Shown piece by piece: positions 49,101-60,682 of a DNA stretch of 64,000 nt; within the stretch, counting starts at the first letter, position 1, and the number at the start of each line of letters is the position of its first letter. The notes under the pieces are model-generated. The model did no database searches. It was not told the DNA's origin and saw nothing but the letters and a program-made list of their open reading frames with translations. The stretch comes from Carposina sasakii (lineage: Eukaryota; Arthropoda; Insecta; Lepidoptera; Carposinidae), in the NCBI GenBank assembly GCA_014607495.2, contig CP053152.1, positions 3,162,001 through 3,226,000 on the forward strand, in the 5' to 3' direction. The position numbers were made by a program, and so were the translations under genes.

Positions 49101-51618
49101 TTTTGGGGTCAGGCTTGTTAGACAACCTTAGCTTTTTAACGGCACTGACAGTTAAACAAATGATCCATATTGCCTACGCGTCACTTTACTTTGGGAAACT
49201 CTGCTATAAAATGTGCACGCGCATAACATTACTGTGTCATTTTATAAAGAAGAAAGCATTAACTTAGCGGCTATGCGCAAATAAAGTAGGTACATTATAC
49301 AACTCGGCTCCACTACTGTGGGAAATAAATAAACTTTGGCTTGTATGTGGTACATGACGTGTGTCGTCAAGGATACTCGTCTTCCTTCGGTACAAACATG
49401 CCGGTTGTCTTGTGTTGAGCAATCGTCGAACCGCTACGCATGTTCCGCGACATGTGTTGTACAGCCAACAATGTGTAGGTAGACTATTAAGAAGCAACCT
49501 AAAATTGAGACAAAACACAATAGGTAGGAGTAAGCGTGTATGAAGTGTAAAATTCCTTTATGTCCTGTTAACTCAAGTCTCTCGGCTTATTCTTATGTTA
49601 AAAAGGTGCCTGTGCGGATGCAAGGTTCTACTAGAATACATCAGCTGGATCTCCTTCCGTGCGTATCGTAATAGTCGACTAAGGAGGTCAGGGGTGTTCC
49701 CTCGGGCGATGAGCTAGCAACTTGTCACTGATTTATTATTAAACCATCTCCTGTCTCCACCATATGTGGCTGTAAGGACATCATTCGTGAACCTGTAGAC
49801 TGTTTGTATATATATTGTAATGAAAAGGTCAAGACCAAAAGGCCAATGTCCCACGAGCTGGAGTTAAGCCATTACGAGATTAACGCCATAACCAATCCCT
49901 TATAAGGACACAAGGCATGCGCATGCGCGTCAACAGAAAACAACTTTCTTTTCTGTTTTTTAATGCATTTGTAAAACGTCACTGGCGAACTGGTTATATG
50001 AATTTATCCTGATGTGACGTCAGACTGCTGTTGCCAAACTAGGATTTCCTGTATTGTCTGTTAATATTCATATTTAACGTAGATCTTGAAGACAACTAAA
50101 GAGCAATGGACGCCGACTCTGCTTAGCTTACTAAGCTTGTGTCTTAGTTGAAATCCCCTTAAAGCATACCTACTCGACGAGACGAACGGATCTTGATAAT
50201 TTTCTGGCGGAGTAAACCTTGTTTTCCTTTATGTAAACGATAATTTTACGTTATGTGGTATGTGTTAATTCGTAGGTACAGTTTGTAAAATTTACATTTT
50301 TGAAACGTACTCGTAAGAAGATATAATTACGCTTATCTACATAAAATATACTTATATACATTCTTCTATGCTGCTCTGGGGATGAAATAAATACGTATAA
50401 TACTACAGCTGCTTCTCTTCCCGGGCATACTGTACAAGTCAGTAGAGGGACAAGAGGGTCTTGGTGTTTTGTAGGCGATGGGCTGACCACCTGTCACTAC
50501 TAACCGAACTTGTACATCTCAATTATACCCTAAAAATTGGTCTGAAGTGGCACCATGTGGTTCTATCGGCCCTTAATGCTCTGCCTACCCCGTAAGGGAT
50601 AAAGGCGTGATTATATGTATGTATGTATGTGGTATGTAAAATTCGAGCGGCCTAGAATTCTACCAATAGATAGCTAATAGCGCCAGTCCAGTTAAAAAGC
50701 GTTTCATTCTAGAATAATTACTTTTATGTAAATACATACATACATATAATCACGCCTTTATCCATTACGGGGTAGGCAGAGCACCAAGGGCCGATAGGAC
50801 CACATGGTGCCACTTCTGACCAATTTTAAGGGTATAATTGAGATGTACAAGTTCGGTTAGTAGTGACAGGTGGTCAGCCCATCGCCTACAAAACACCAAG
50901 ACCCTCTTGTCCCTCTACTGACTTGTACAGTATGCCCGGGAAGAGAAGCAGCTGTAGTATTATACGTATTTATTTTATCCCCAGAGCAGCATAGAAGAAT
51001 GTATATAAGTATATTTTATGTAGATAAGCGTAATTATATCTTCTTACGAGTACGTTTCAAAAATGTAAATTTTACAAACTGTACCTACGAATTAACACAT
51101 ACGAGTACAATTAACTCCGGTTATGTTCCGTATACGATAAATAACTTCAGGCAACCTTGAATGTACAGTAATTTTTTTTTTACGTAAAACATCCGGCGCC
51201 GTTTGGCGTACGATAAGATTTAATTTCAGTTACCTACAGTTTTACATTTTAAAGGTTTTTAGGTTGATTGGAATCGCGTGCGTCAGAGGCTCTACACTTT
51301 TTATAACTCTCCTCTTTTTGCGTCAGGGGTTCAAAATACTTTTAATGTGATTTAAAATAGTGAATAGTCAATTGTATGAGGTTTTAAAAAGGTGTGGGCT
51401 GGAGGTATCCCCATTAGAAACCAAGCTTGTCGGAAGTCGTGTTAAGCACTTCCGTTAAGTATTCTGCCAATTATCTCCTTCAGCACGACGACGACGCGTT
51501 ATTTCATTCCAAGAATCCAAACTCGGTATGCAAAACGAAAACACAACTTTTCACATACATATAACAATTTATTTTTCAGGACCGTGATGGAGCTCCACCA
51601 ACGCCACCTAGAATTTAA
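40189..51618 (+). CDS. SMIM14: Small integral membrane protein 14
   Basis: Three GT-AG exons, all in phase 0: 40189-40260 (24 codons), 41644-41835 (64 codons), 51580-51618 (12 codons plus TAA). Product is 100 residues; the human protein is about the same length. Conserved blocks: DPCECLWNHELAMRRLI (6-22), LRQGQSYCTDNECL (25-38), one membrane segment FLVMFLMMALAVAMYVM (54-70), then GKPTS (81-85) and a proline-rich tail DGAPPTPPRI. Cys8, Cys10, Cys32 and Cys37 are in the N-terminal half. Family knowledge: SMIM14 is an ER single-pass protein of poorly known function. The last exon is only 39 bp and lies past a 9.7 kb intron full of transposons; automatic annotation could easily miss it or exon 1. 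The match of the final exon (PPTPP) and the exact phase make the model solid. Confidence 0.93.
42293..42500 (-). mobile_element. Helitron-like element fragment
   Basis: ACTAGCGGCCGCCCACGG at one end, then CCGTGCGAAGCCGGGGCGGG and AGATCTAAGCATAC, in the same order as at 10074. It lies in SMIM14 intron 2. The right edge is uncertain. Confidence 0.5.
43867..44600 (+). mobile_element. Non-autonomous Helitron-like element, copy 2, interrupted
   Basis: Starts TCTATACATATAATAAAA after a host A and ends GGGCGTCCACTAG before a host T. It matches copies at 573 (inverted) and 57547, except that 401 bp of a TA-MITE plus one extra TA are inserted at 44098. A GGACG/CGTCC stem precedes the CTAG end. Confidence 0.75.
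44098..44498. mobile_element. TA-MITE family E nested in the Helitron
   Basis: Ends CTGGGTGTAAAAAGACAAC and GTTGTCTTTTTACACCCTG are inverted repeats that extend about 50 bp through AATACCTCGTATTCTTTGT. The uninterrupted Helitron copy at 57547 reads AACATATAGGCTAC where this one has AACATA, the element, then TATAGGCTAC. That shows a TA duplication directly. 401 bp, non-coding. Confidence 0.85.
45641..45697 (+). repeat. tRNA-like 3' half / SINE fragment
   Basis: GTCGTGAGTTCAAATCTCAC forms a T-arm with a B box, then TCGGGTGAAGATTTTTT. It is related to 13561-13611. No complete tRNA fold; not called as a tRNA gene. Confidence 0.45.
45918..48269 (+). repeat. Tandem duplication, unit 1 (2,352 bp)
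   Basis: Starts AATCATAATGACTTTAGGTG. The same sequence restarts at 48270, and every landmark I compared recurs exactly 2,352 bases later with no difference seen. The unit ends with a foldback-family arm (about 47908-48262) followed by 7 bases GATATAG. It contains a TGACGTCA near 45993 and another near 47662, and a hairpin around AAGCACGAACC (46317). Four small open frames repeat with it, but none has recognisable protein features. Confidence 0.85.
48270..50614 (+). repeat. Tandem duplication, unit 2
   Basis: Direct second copy of 45918-48262, in the same orientation. It diverges from unit 1 after GGCGTGATTAT, where this copy continues ATGTATGTATG, the normal end of the foldback arm. Unit 1 is therefore the one cut short at the junction. 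It lies wholly inside SMIM14 intron 2. Confidence 0.85.
50260..51100. repeat. Large inverted repeat with about 370-bp arms
   Basis: The arm 50260-50630 is repeated in inverted orientation at 50732-51100, with about 100 bases between. Shared phrases include GTGTTAATTCGTAGGTAC, CTTCTTACGAGTACG, TGGTCAGCCCATCGCCTAC and CACGCCTTTATCC. The arms explain why the same short peptide frame appears on both strands here. The left arm is the end of tandem unit 2. Confidence 0.75.
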
Positions 51619-54260
51619 TAGTAACCTTGTTTGGAGCCCAGCCTGGTACTAGGCGAGCCCAATGGACACCTACTACCAAGTTACTGCACGTGGGGCCACC
51701 ATAGATAACGAAGTTTTAGTTCGCCGAACCAGCGTCCTATCGAACCTCTTGTAAGCCAACTCTTGTTTATCGAAAGCAAAAATGGCGGATTGAAAATGGC
51801 GCCGATATTCATAATCAGTTAAATTTAAAAACGTCCATGTTAAGTAAATTTGTTAATGATAATGAGCTGCTTTTAATCCGTAACTCGAGAAGGAAAGAGA
51901 CGAATGTATCCACGGGCAAAAAGTCTGTTTTCTGTGCTGGTCTTTAATGTACGGTCTAGTAACTAGATCTAGTTAATCTCTGACCATAAACCGGCTAGAG
52001 GCGTATCTACTGTTTCATAACATGTATTTTTGTTTCTATAGTTATGTAAAAAAAAACTGAAATTAAAAAATATTGTAGCCCCTTAAAATAAGGGTGCTGC
52101 AAGGATATAAAGCCGTGTTTCCACTGAGGTGATGCGAAAAATGTTTCGTTTAAGTGGTTGTACTCATATATTTTAAACCATGTGATTGAAAAGCAGCTTA
52201 GCATATTATGTGTCTCGTCTTTGCTTCACACTGCTTAGCTTCAGTAGAAGGGAAGGGTCTATTTAAGTATATTACATACAAGCGATATTCATGCTCTTTA
52301 CTAATAGTCTCAATACCTAGTGTCCTATACTCTTGTCTTGTTCTCTTCTTCTTTAAGATAATACTCTCATTATCTGCATTTCTATCGCAAAATAGACCTA
52401 TTAAATAATTCTCTACTATAAAATAGATATGTAGGTATTATCTAATTGAATTTTTCATTTAAATTTTTTCATTTCTTTATTTAAAAAAATTATTATGTAA
52501 TTGAGTATAAAAACTGCAAAACGGAGATACGTATGCCTCTGAATCTCAGTGAAAGAAAATTTATGTTAATAAAGATAAAAACAGAGACCTTGAATTGGTT
52601 ATACTCATTAATTGAACTAAAATAAAATAAATACTTTTTATATAATGTCTTCAACACTAATCTCAATACTTCACTTATATTTTATTAGACAATTTACTAA
52701 ACGAAATAATACTTATAATCTTGCATTTAAAAATCCTTTTTTTTTTGCTTGAAAATAAAATAATCTACTCAAATATTTTCTAAGTAATATTTTATAATGA
52801 AAAGTGTTTCAATGTCTCTGATATCGAAATCCAAAGCCCTGTGCATAGGGAATAATGCTTAGCAAGTTATTATATAATATTTATTGGCATCTGGCAATAT
52901 TTAAGGCAGTTCTACTATTTGTTGATAAATTATTTGTTACTCTATGAGAAATTGAGCGCAGATAATTTTCGGTGTTTTCCATCACACAGTGCTCAAGACT
53001 GTTTTTTGATGGTTAAATTTTATCAGCAAGTGGTAAAACTCATTATTTAAATTATAACATCTAAAATAATTGACAAGTAGCTAGCAGCTGGTCAATTTAA
53101 ATTATGTGCAGAAATTAGTTTTAGTTTCAATGACATTTACGGAAAGTAAGACCGTCTTTGCTACTACAGTACAGGATGTAGTGCATATGTATTGTAGACG
53201 ATAAAATGTAATCATTTAAATAGTATATACGCCAACAACGTGCATTACTGTGTATTTCGGCAAAATACACCAGCAAAAATCATCACAAAACGTTAGTAAA
53301 ATCGAAATCAATCAGGTACCTAGGTCTTCCACATTACAAGGCGCACAGCACCGTGCCTCAGATTAAATTATACTTTGATTGAATACATTATTGTATAAAA
53401 TAATATCTGTGAGAATTTAGGAAAATAAACTGTCATTTCGTTAAAAATAGAGCTTCAATATCTCAGAATCCGTATAATGTAAGAGCCCCGAAATAATCAC
53501 GCATCTCGCTTACCTTACAAGCTAACGTTAAGCGGGAGCAGACCACAATAACCTTAGAGCGCTCTTATATGGTGCTTATTATACTGAAATAAGGAAATAT
53601 GCTGTTTCGTTATCTGTTACTGTAAAATAAAACTGTAAAGTAGCCATCCAACTTTTTTGAGGGTAGTTTCGATTATCCTCTGTTGCCAAACACTTGATTT
53701 TAGTAAAAAGAATAGGAGACAAATCTTGCCATTTTGTTCTTTATATTTGCTTTACTTTATTAGTTAACATAACTCAACGATTTTCCTGTATGAACATATT
53801 TTTATGTGCAGTAAATTATGTCTATTTTCCTTTAGTGTAAGTTTGGTTTTGTTGGATGTATGTTAGCATCCTAATTCCCGCGTCTTTACTTGAGTAAAGT
53901 GACGCTACAGTGCTAAACTTAATCTGATCCGGGAGTATCTAAAAGATGGATTTGTCTGATGCATCGGGTCCGATAAGTTTAGGACTGTATATTTTTTATT
54001 TACACTGTGATCACAATTTTATGTATATGTTTGCAATTTTCAATCACATTTTCTGTTGCTTGTCTCACCTTAGGTATGTTATCGGTATAGAAATTGTGCA
54101 CTGTTTTATTTCTAAGAAAATAACTTTTAAATGTATCGTATTTTACACTTAAAAAAGTATTTACAATATATTATTATTTATATTCTCTTGTATTTAATTT
54201 GTATAATTGTCTTGAAGACACTATTAAGTAATAAAGTTAGGCTAAATTGAGTTATTACAA
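51619..54260 (+). other. SMIM14 3' UTR and flank
   Basis: No convincing coding frames. AATAAA at 54230-54235 and 54555-54560 are candidate poly(A) signals. If the first is used, the 3' UTR is about 2.6 kb and stops about 1.1 kb before the ZCCHC8 stop codon of the convergent gene. The UTR extent is inferred. Confidence 0.4.
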
Positions 54261-55355
54261 ATCTGCTTGACCAATTGAAATGGGATATTTTGCACACTTA
54301 ACTTTTCGGCATGATTTGATTACTTTAAAAAAAGTACCTTTGTTGAAGAAGTTATATGTACCTATATAATTTTTGTTACTTGACTCATTCTTTTTGAGTA
54401 TTCAATAATTATGTCGTCTAGTTGCACTTACTTTTTGTGCACGTTTTTGTTTCATTTAGTTAGAAAGTTAGTGTACCTACATCATTATAATTAATATTCG
54501 TTATACAAAAGACAAAACACCAATATGAGATTTTATTGATCATTGTAAAAATTGAATAAAGAAATTACGTATTGTAAAGTTTTAATTTTATTCGCTTTTC
54601 TATTTTTGCGTATGCATTATGAAAAAGAAGTTCAGATTATAAAAACAGTTATTAAAACGAGTATTAAACTTCCGTGTTTAATTATAAATATACAAATGCT
54701 TCATTTAACATTATTATGTAACTGTATTTTTGGTTTTGTTGCATGAAAGAAGTTGTCTCAAACATAAAATTTGTAACAAAAATAAAATACAAATAAAAAA
54801 AATTTGAAGATAAGCTCGACATTGTAAAAATGTCATTCATCAATTTGTGTACAATTAAGAACATGTATCCCCACTTGCACCAAATTTGTTAAGATTATTT
54901 TTACATTCACAGAAAGAGATGTAAGGTCCACCCTCACCCCCAGGGTTTTGGTAAGTAATTATGGTATAAATAAAATAATTTCAATGTGCAAGTGGGGTTT
55001 AATTTTTATAAAAGATAACGACTGCCGTTTTTAACTACAGTCGGACAAGGAAGACAAAACAAAAAAGAATATGGCGTTTTATCCATAGAATTGGAAATGG
55101 TTAAACCTATTACAACAGTATAAAAATACATCTAAAAATTCAATATTGCTTGAATGATATTACTGTGGTTGAATTAATCTTCATGCAAAGTCAGACATTG
55201 CATGTTGTGCCAAGCCTAGATCTTACCTGTAACATTAATAGGGACTAATACCTACTAATAGTCTTCATATACTTTGTTATTCTCCATTTCTTATCCCTAT
55301 AATTTTCTTGTCTAGTCCATTAATCTTCCATCTCACATGAGACGGTATGCACTGA

Positions 55356-58300
55356 TCACGAGTCTTGTATCCTATCTACTTCACTTTTAACTTTTTTCAG
55401 AAGACCACTAATCTTTTTATACTTTCCCGTAGAGTTAGGAAGGTTCTCAAAGTTGATGACGTCGCAAATGTCTTTCGCAAACTTATCGTCACTTGGTAAT
55501 GTAACATATGGAGAAATTATGTTCAGAACTGGAGTTCCATATGACGTCGCCTTCACATGTCCTACTATTTTGGCTTCTGGCGTTTTAACTTCACCAGTTT
55601 CGATATTGTCAAGTTTTGTACTTTGTGACGAAGTTGATTTTATATCAACATCTTGTGTTGGTTCGTCTTTGCCATTATTGTCTTCAGTTTCTACATTATT
55701 TATATTAGGGTCATTTATTTCTGTCTCCTTAAGTTCTTCAATTTCTACAGTATCTAAAATATGTTCTGAACCTATTGTACTATCTAAAGTACTGTCACCT
55801 TTTAAGGCGTCAAGCAATAATTTCTTTTTCTCCTCAAGATCGTCAAGGGATGGACTGTCCCGACCACTCATTGATAGTTCCTGTAAAATATACAGTAAGG
55901 AATACATAAGAAAAGGTTAATTTAACATTCTGGGTACAGCATGTAAGACCTAAACTTCTTGCATACAATAATACTAGTGTCAATTATATTTTGAGATAAA
56001 AACTGTGGCTTTTGGAGAGTAGAATGGCACCACCTGAAGCCAGTCTGTGGATAACAGGCGATTATGTTTGACTACATAGTCCGAAAATCAGACAGTGTTG
56101 ACCATGAGTTAGCCCCCTATGTTAGTCAAAGCCTTGTGGCCTGCCCTGGAGAGGCCTACGTCCAGCAGTGTACAATAATAGGCTAATGATATGACGGCAT
56201 CGCGGCAGCAAAACGCTTTGTTTCGCGACGCGTTAATCTATTTTACTTATACTTACATCCTCATCAATAGTAATAGTTTCCACTACAGGAACCGGTATGT
56301 CCGTGACTGCCATGACATCGATCACCTCCACATCTGAAGACTCTTCCGTACTGGCCTGACTGTCGTACCTTTTTGAAGGTACACCGGGGGATATCGCTGG
56401 GGATTGTACTTTGTCTACATGACTATCCGGTGATGCGGGGGCGTCAGGGGGGCAGGGAGGGGGCGACGCGGGCGTGTCTGGGGGGCAGGGAGGGGGCGAC
56501 GCAGGCGTGTCTGGGGGGCAGGGAGGGGGCGACGCAGGCGTGTCTGGGGGGCAGGGAGGCGGAGGCGGCGGCGGCGCGGGCGGGGCCTCGTCTGGTAAGG
56601 GAGGCACGGATGGAAACTCTGTCGCTTCTGGAATAGCAATAGTTTTAATTAGTGATAGGTAAGATTTTGTGCACAGGTGTGTAATAAATAAAAAGCCGAT
56701 GACAGAATTTCACTGTAATAATCTTACGAACATCATGTCCCCTGATTACGTAACTTGCAGAAGCCGAGCGATAGCAATGCGATAGCGAAAATTGAGAGTG
56801 TGTGTGCTTGGGCGAGGTGCGGGGCGCGGGAGGACGCCGAGCGCTCGTTGCGCGAACGCACACTCAATTTTCGCGATAGCGCTGCATCGGTTTTGCTATT
56901 GCAAATTAGGTAATCAGGGGACCGATCCCCAAAGCTTGGGCAGATTTGCACTTCTCATCAGGAAAAATAGGAAGTTACTGAGTCATTTTAAATAGGTAGT
57001 TTTATCCAATGAATTCTTACTTCATGAGACTTACAGACATGCATAAAAGTATTTAAACTATTCCAAGCACTTACCATCGCCACTGTCAAGTTCCATCTCA
57101 GCAGGTCCCACCAAACTAGTGTTATTTGACTCACTGGACGGAAGTAGGCTCAGTTTTTTCCTCTTATATGCCTTCATGGCATTAGGAGCTAACATTTGGA
57201 GCATTGCCATTTTGCTATCTTGCTCTGACATGGGTGGTAGACCAACTTTGTGTGCTTCCTGAATTTTAAAATATAACTGTGTTATTACAAAACCAAGTCT
57301 AAAGTTAGACATTGTGTTTAAAAACATCTCAACTTAAGAGCTAACAATCCATAACATGTCCTTGAGAGTGCAATTTCAACATCACACAATTTCCATTACC
57401 TCTTTATACCGTGAACTAGTAGGCACATTGAATCCAGGGAAGTCCAATATCTTCTTGATGTCAAACTTATCTTTAGAGCCCGGCTCCGCAACCTCACCTT
57501 CTTCCTCTTCTGGATCTTGAATTGCCCTACCCTGGAAATATAAAAATCTATACATATAATAAAAATGTAACAGATCACTGTCTGTACATGGAAGATATAT
57601 AAGAAAAATAATTTAGAAAACCTTTATCAACGCAATAGTACCCAAAACAATGATTTTTGGAATTTTTGTCTGTTTGTCTGTGCGTTTGTGCACGCTAATC
57701 TCAGAAACGGCTGAACCGATTTCGATGCAGTTTTCAGGAATATATTGTGACAGGTCCCACTTAACATATAGGCTACCTTTTAATCCCGGGAAAATGTTTT
57801 TATCCCGGATAATTTCGATATTTTGTTTTTTTCAGTAGTCCATGCGGACGGAGTCGCGGGCGTCCACTAGTAAATAAATAAAAATACAAGAATCTGATAC
57901 CTGACACTAAAATAGTATGTGAACCAGACTGTCAATACATAGATGGTTGTGGAAGAAACTAGAGTAATGTGTCCATCACACACAGAGTAGTCTACACAGA
58001 TCACTTTATAGGGGTAGGCAGACTACAGATCTCTATTAAGCATGTTCCAAACATATCTCTTTTACATGCATCCTTATGATGCAACGTCAAATTTACAGAA
58101 CTATTAATAACTAGATAAACTAAGTTGCAAAGTATGTACTTTGCATGTAAAAATAGACTTAAGAATTAGAATAGACACTCGTTCTCGAGCCAGGACAGAA
58201 TGGATTAGGTCTGATAGAAGTGGTTTGGAATCCCCTTTTTTACATGCTTTTTACACACCAAATAGAAACACTTGCCTTGTCTAGCTGTTACTTAGCTATG

Positions 58301-60554
58301 TGGATTTGATGTTTAAAAGTAAGACATCTCGCTCTCACCAAATTCAACATACGGGTGCTGGTCCACGGTTTATTGCAAGGAAAACTAACATAAACTATGT
58401 TTTTAGACTTAATAACAAAGAAAAATAATACTTACAGAAGAGTCAAACATATTAATCCCAGAGTGTGATATTCTGGCCTCCTCCAGCCACCCTGGAGGGT
58501 AGCCAAGCACTCTCATTCGGTACACATGTAAAGGGATTTCATTACGGTTCAATCCTAGAGCCAGCCTTAACTTCTGTGATATTCTACCTGGTATTAAATG
58601 TCCATATTTCTGATCATCCTCTACATGGTAGCGGCTGTAAAAGTATTTAGATATAATAAATTAATAGTAAACTATATCATAACTATATTAATAGTTAACT
58701 TTAAATAAAACTACCTACCACAGTTTATCTAGCAGGTGAGACAATTTTTATTTTATTTTATTTATTAAATTAGAAAGCCAACATAATACATAACAGTTCC
58801 GTTAAGATATAAGAGGCACACGATAATATTATGTATCACAATTACAGGCTAGCACAACTTTTACAATAAATGGAGTAAAACTATTTAACCATTATTTAAG
58901 CAATGAAGCGTGTTAAAACATAAGCATGGATTAAACTGTATTAATTGATTGAAAAACTTTATGCTTAAATACAATCACCAGTTATATCAATGTTTACTGA
59001 TTTGGATAATTTGTTGTAGGTATCCATTAATCTTGTTAGAGGAGAATGCCTACCTATATAGATTAGTCTTATGCGGACTCGGACTAAATAAATGGTAGTT
59101 TTTTAAACTGTAACCACAGCATGGAATGTTAAATCTAATTTCATTAAGTGTCTGTGGTGAATCTATAAAATTGTTAACAATTTTGTACAAGAAGGATAGG
59201 TCCAGACATGTCCTGCGATCAGTGAGAGATAGCTTGTAATAATTTAGTATATCTCAATATTCAACCAATTTGTTAAGTAGTCCGCCTTTGAAAGCTATAT
59301 TTAGCAGAAACCTTTTTTGGACTCTTTCAATTTTGTTAAAATAGGTTTTGTAATGTGGGTTCCAAACAGACTAAGATCTTACCCAAGTCTTGGAGGTAGA
59401 TTTTTTCTCTTTTCAGCTATCCTCATATTATTCCTGGGTAACGGGCAGTCTCTGAGTGGATGAGCTCCATCACAGTTAAAACAGCTTGGACCTTTTCGTA
59501 CTGCAGTGGGAGATGGTGATGGCTCCTTTTTTGGAATATTTGATAGTATTGTTGCATTCTAAAATGATGTGAAATAAGGATTATGTATGATATAGCTATG
59601 TACAAGGATTCGCATTAGGCGGGCAGTTGGTAAACAATTGAATATACCTAAGTAGAAAATAGACAATGCTAGTTTAGGTTTATGTAGATTTTATGTGTAG
59701 TATCTGTACATATTACAGAAACTAACCTTGTACTGACTGGAATGCCAGTGCCATCATTATTATAAAAACCATTACTGCTTCGATCTTACAATGGTAGCCG
59801 TATATTGAAAAAGTTAATTTTAGTTATGAAAATTTACCCTTACCTGTCTATATCTAGGTATTTCTGTGTTTCCACTATCAGTTGGATCAGTGTCAATAAA
59901 GAATAGGCTATCTTCTTCTTGTTCTTCAGGTTCCGTTTGAATTTCTAAGTCCACTTGTTCTTCACTTAAATCTTCAGGCCACACATCTAGTTCCAAATCA
60001 GTATCATTATCGGACCCAACAAAATTGTCCTCATGAAGCTTTATAAGATTGAGCATAAACTTTTTAATTTTATCCTTGTATGCTTTTGCTAATTTATTAT
60101 CTTTAAACTTAATAGTTACAAGTGGAGTTCTGTTTTCACAGCCCACTACACCTGGATCACTGTTGGATGCCGGAGAATTTACATCCATGTCCTCATTGTA
60201 TATTACATCATTTACCTGTGTTATTTTATCGTTATCCACAACTTTTCTGTCATTAGCTTGTTCTAAATCTACGTTTTTGGAATCAATTACAATGGCTTGG
60301 GGCGAAGTTTTCCCCCCATTTTGTAGACTTTTTGCGTCAGGTATTTTGTCAACTACAGCAACTGGAGACCCATTTAAACTTGTTTCTATACTACCGGGGA
60401 TACTGCCGCTAGTCAAAGGAGCGGAGTCTTTGTTTATATTTAATTCCAAACGATTTATTTTAGGTTCTTTAACTTCATCTTCGCTACTTATTTCTATGTC
60501 ATCATTGTCCAACTCGTAAATTATATCGTTTACACCAGCTTTCCTTTTGGCCAT
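55356..60554 (-). CDS. ZCCHC8: Zinc finger CCHC domain-containing protein 8 (NEXT complex scaffold)
   Basis: Seven GT-AG exons in coding order, all phase-consistent: 59844-60554, 59383-59558, 58436-58634, 57400-57531, 57075-57258, 56257-56627, 55356-55880. Product 765 residues (human about 707). Seen: acidic N-terminal exon (1-237); zinc knuckle CFNCDGAHPLRDC (263-275, spaced C-x2-C-x3-H-x4-C); PSP domain in exon 3 (about 297-345, with IPGRISQKLRLALGL and YRMRVLGYPPGWLEEA); LDFPGFNVP in exon 4; a proline tract of 11-residue repeats (PPPCPPDTPAS) in exon 6; and a conserved C-terminal block (ICDVINFENLPNSTGKYKKI) like the family's C-terminal domain. Family knowledge: ZCCHC8 scaffolds the nuclear exosome targeting complex with the helicase MTR4 and RBM7 in nuclear RNA decay. 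Start at MAKRKAGVNDII, the first Met of a 711-bp exon. Introns hold a Helitron and a MITE. The gene converges on SMIM14. Confidence 0.93.
56118..56175. repeat. LINE/SINE tail fragment in ZCCHC8 intron 6
   Basis: GAGAGGCCTACGTCCAGCAG then TGTACAATAATAGGCTAATG is a frequent lepidopteran repeat tail. Related fragments are at 24836 and 30500. Confidence 0.45.
56441..56572. repeat. 33-bp coding minisatellite, four copies, G-rich on plus strand
   Basis: Unit boundaries at 56441, 56474, 56507 and 56540 repeat GGGGGGCAGGGAGGGGGCGA with period 33. On the ZCCHC8 coding strand each unit gives eleven residues of the type PPPCPPDTPAS, so copy changes keep the frame. The plus (template) strand has dense G-runs suited to G-quadruplexes. 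Confidence 0.85.
56737..56922. mobile_element. MITE family C in ZCCHC8 intron 5
   Basis: Ends GTCCCCTGATTACGTAACTTGC and its complement (GCAAATTAGGTAATCAGGGG), with GCGATAGCGAAAATTGAG / CTCAATTTTCGCGATAGCG inside. The ends match the element at 10402, but the core is a GC-rich stretch (GCGGGGCGCGGGAGGACG) not found there. Confidence 0.65.
57547..57870 (+). mobile_element. Non-autonomous Helitron-like element, copy 3 (uninterrupted)
   Basis: Starts TCTATACATATAATAAAAATG after host A and ends GGGCGTCCACTAG before host T. It is opposite to the ZCCHC8 strand and begins only 14 bp from the splice acceptor of ZCCHC8 exon 4 (acceptor AG at 57532-57533). It serves as the empty-site reference for the insertion at 44098. 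Confidence 0.75.
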
Positions 60555-60656
60555 ATTGATTAGAATTCACCATTTAATAGTGCTATATAATTGGTTTTCC
60601 TTTGATAATACAATTTTTATCAAAATGTACATAAAAACAGCGATGCAGCACGATTG

Positions 60657-60682
60657 TTTTTTTTTTTTTTTTTTTTTTTTTT
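60657..60682. repeat. Poly-T run
   Basis: An uninterrupted run of about 25 T next to the start of the P repeat at 60683. It may be that element's tail or a slippage site. Confidence 0.7.

Noticed and set aside
55453..55920. 155-residue open frame on the plus strand
   Set aside because: It is opposite ZCCHC8 exon 7; low-complexity Ser/Leu composition mirrors the acidic coding strand.
60049..60519. 156-residue open frame on the plus strand
   Set aside because: It lies exactly opposite ZCCHC8 exon 1 and is a shadow of that coding sequence.
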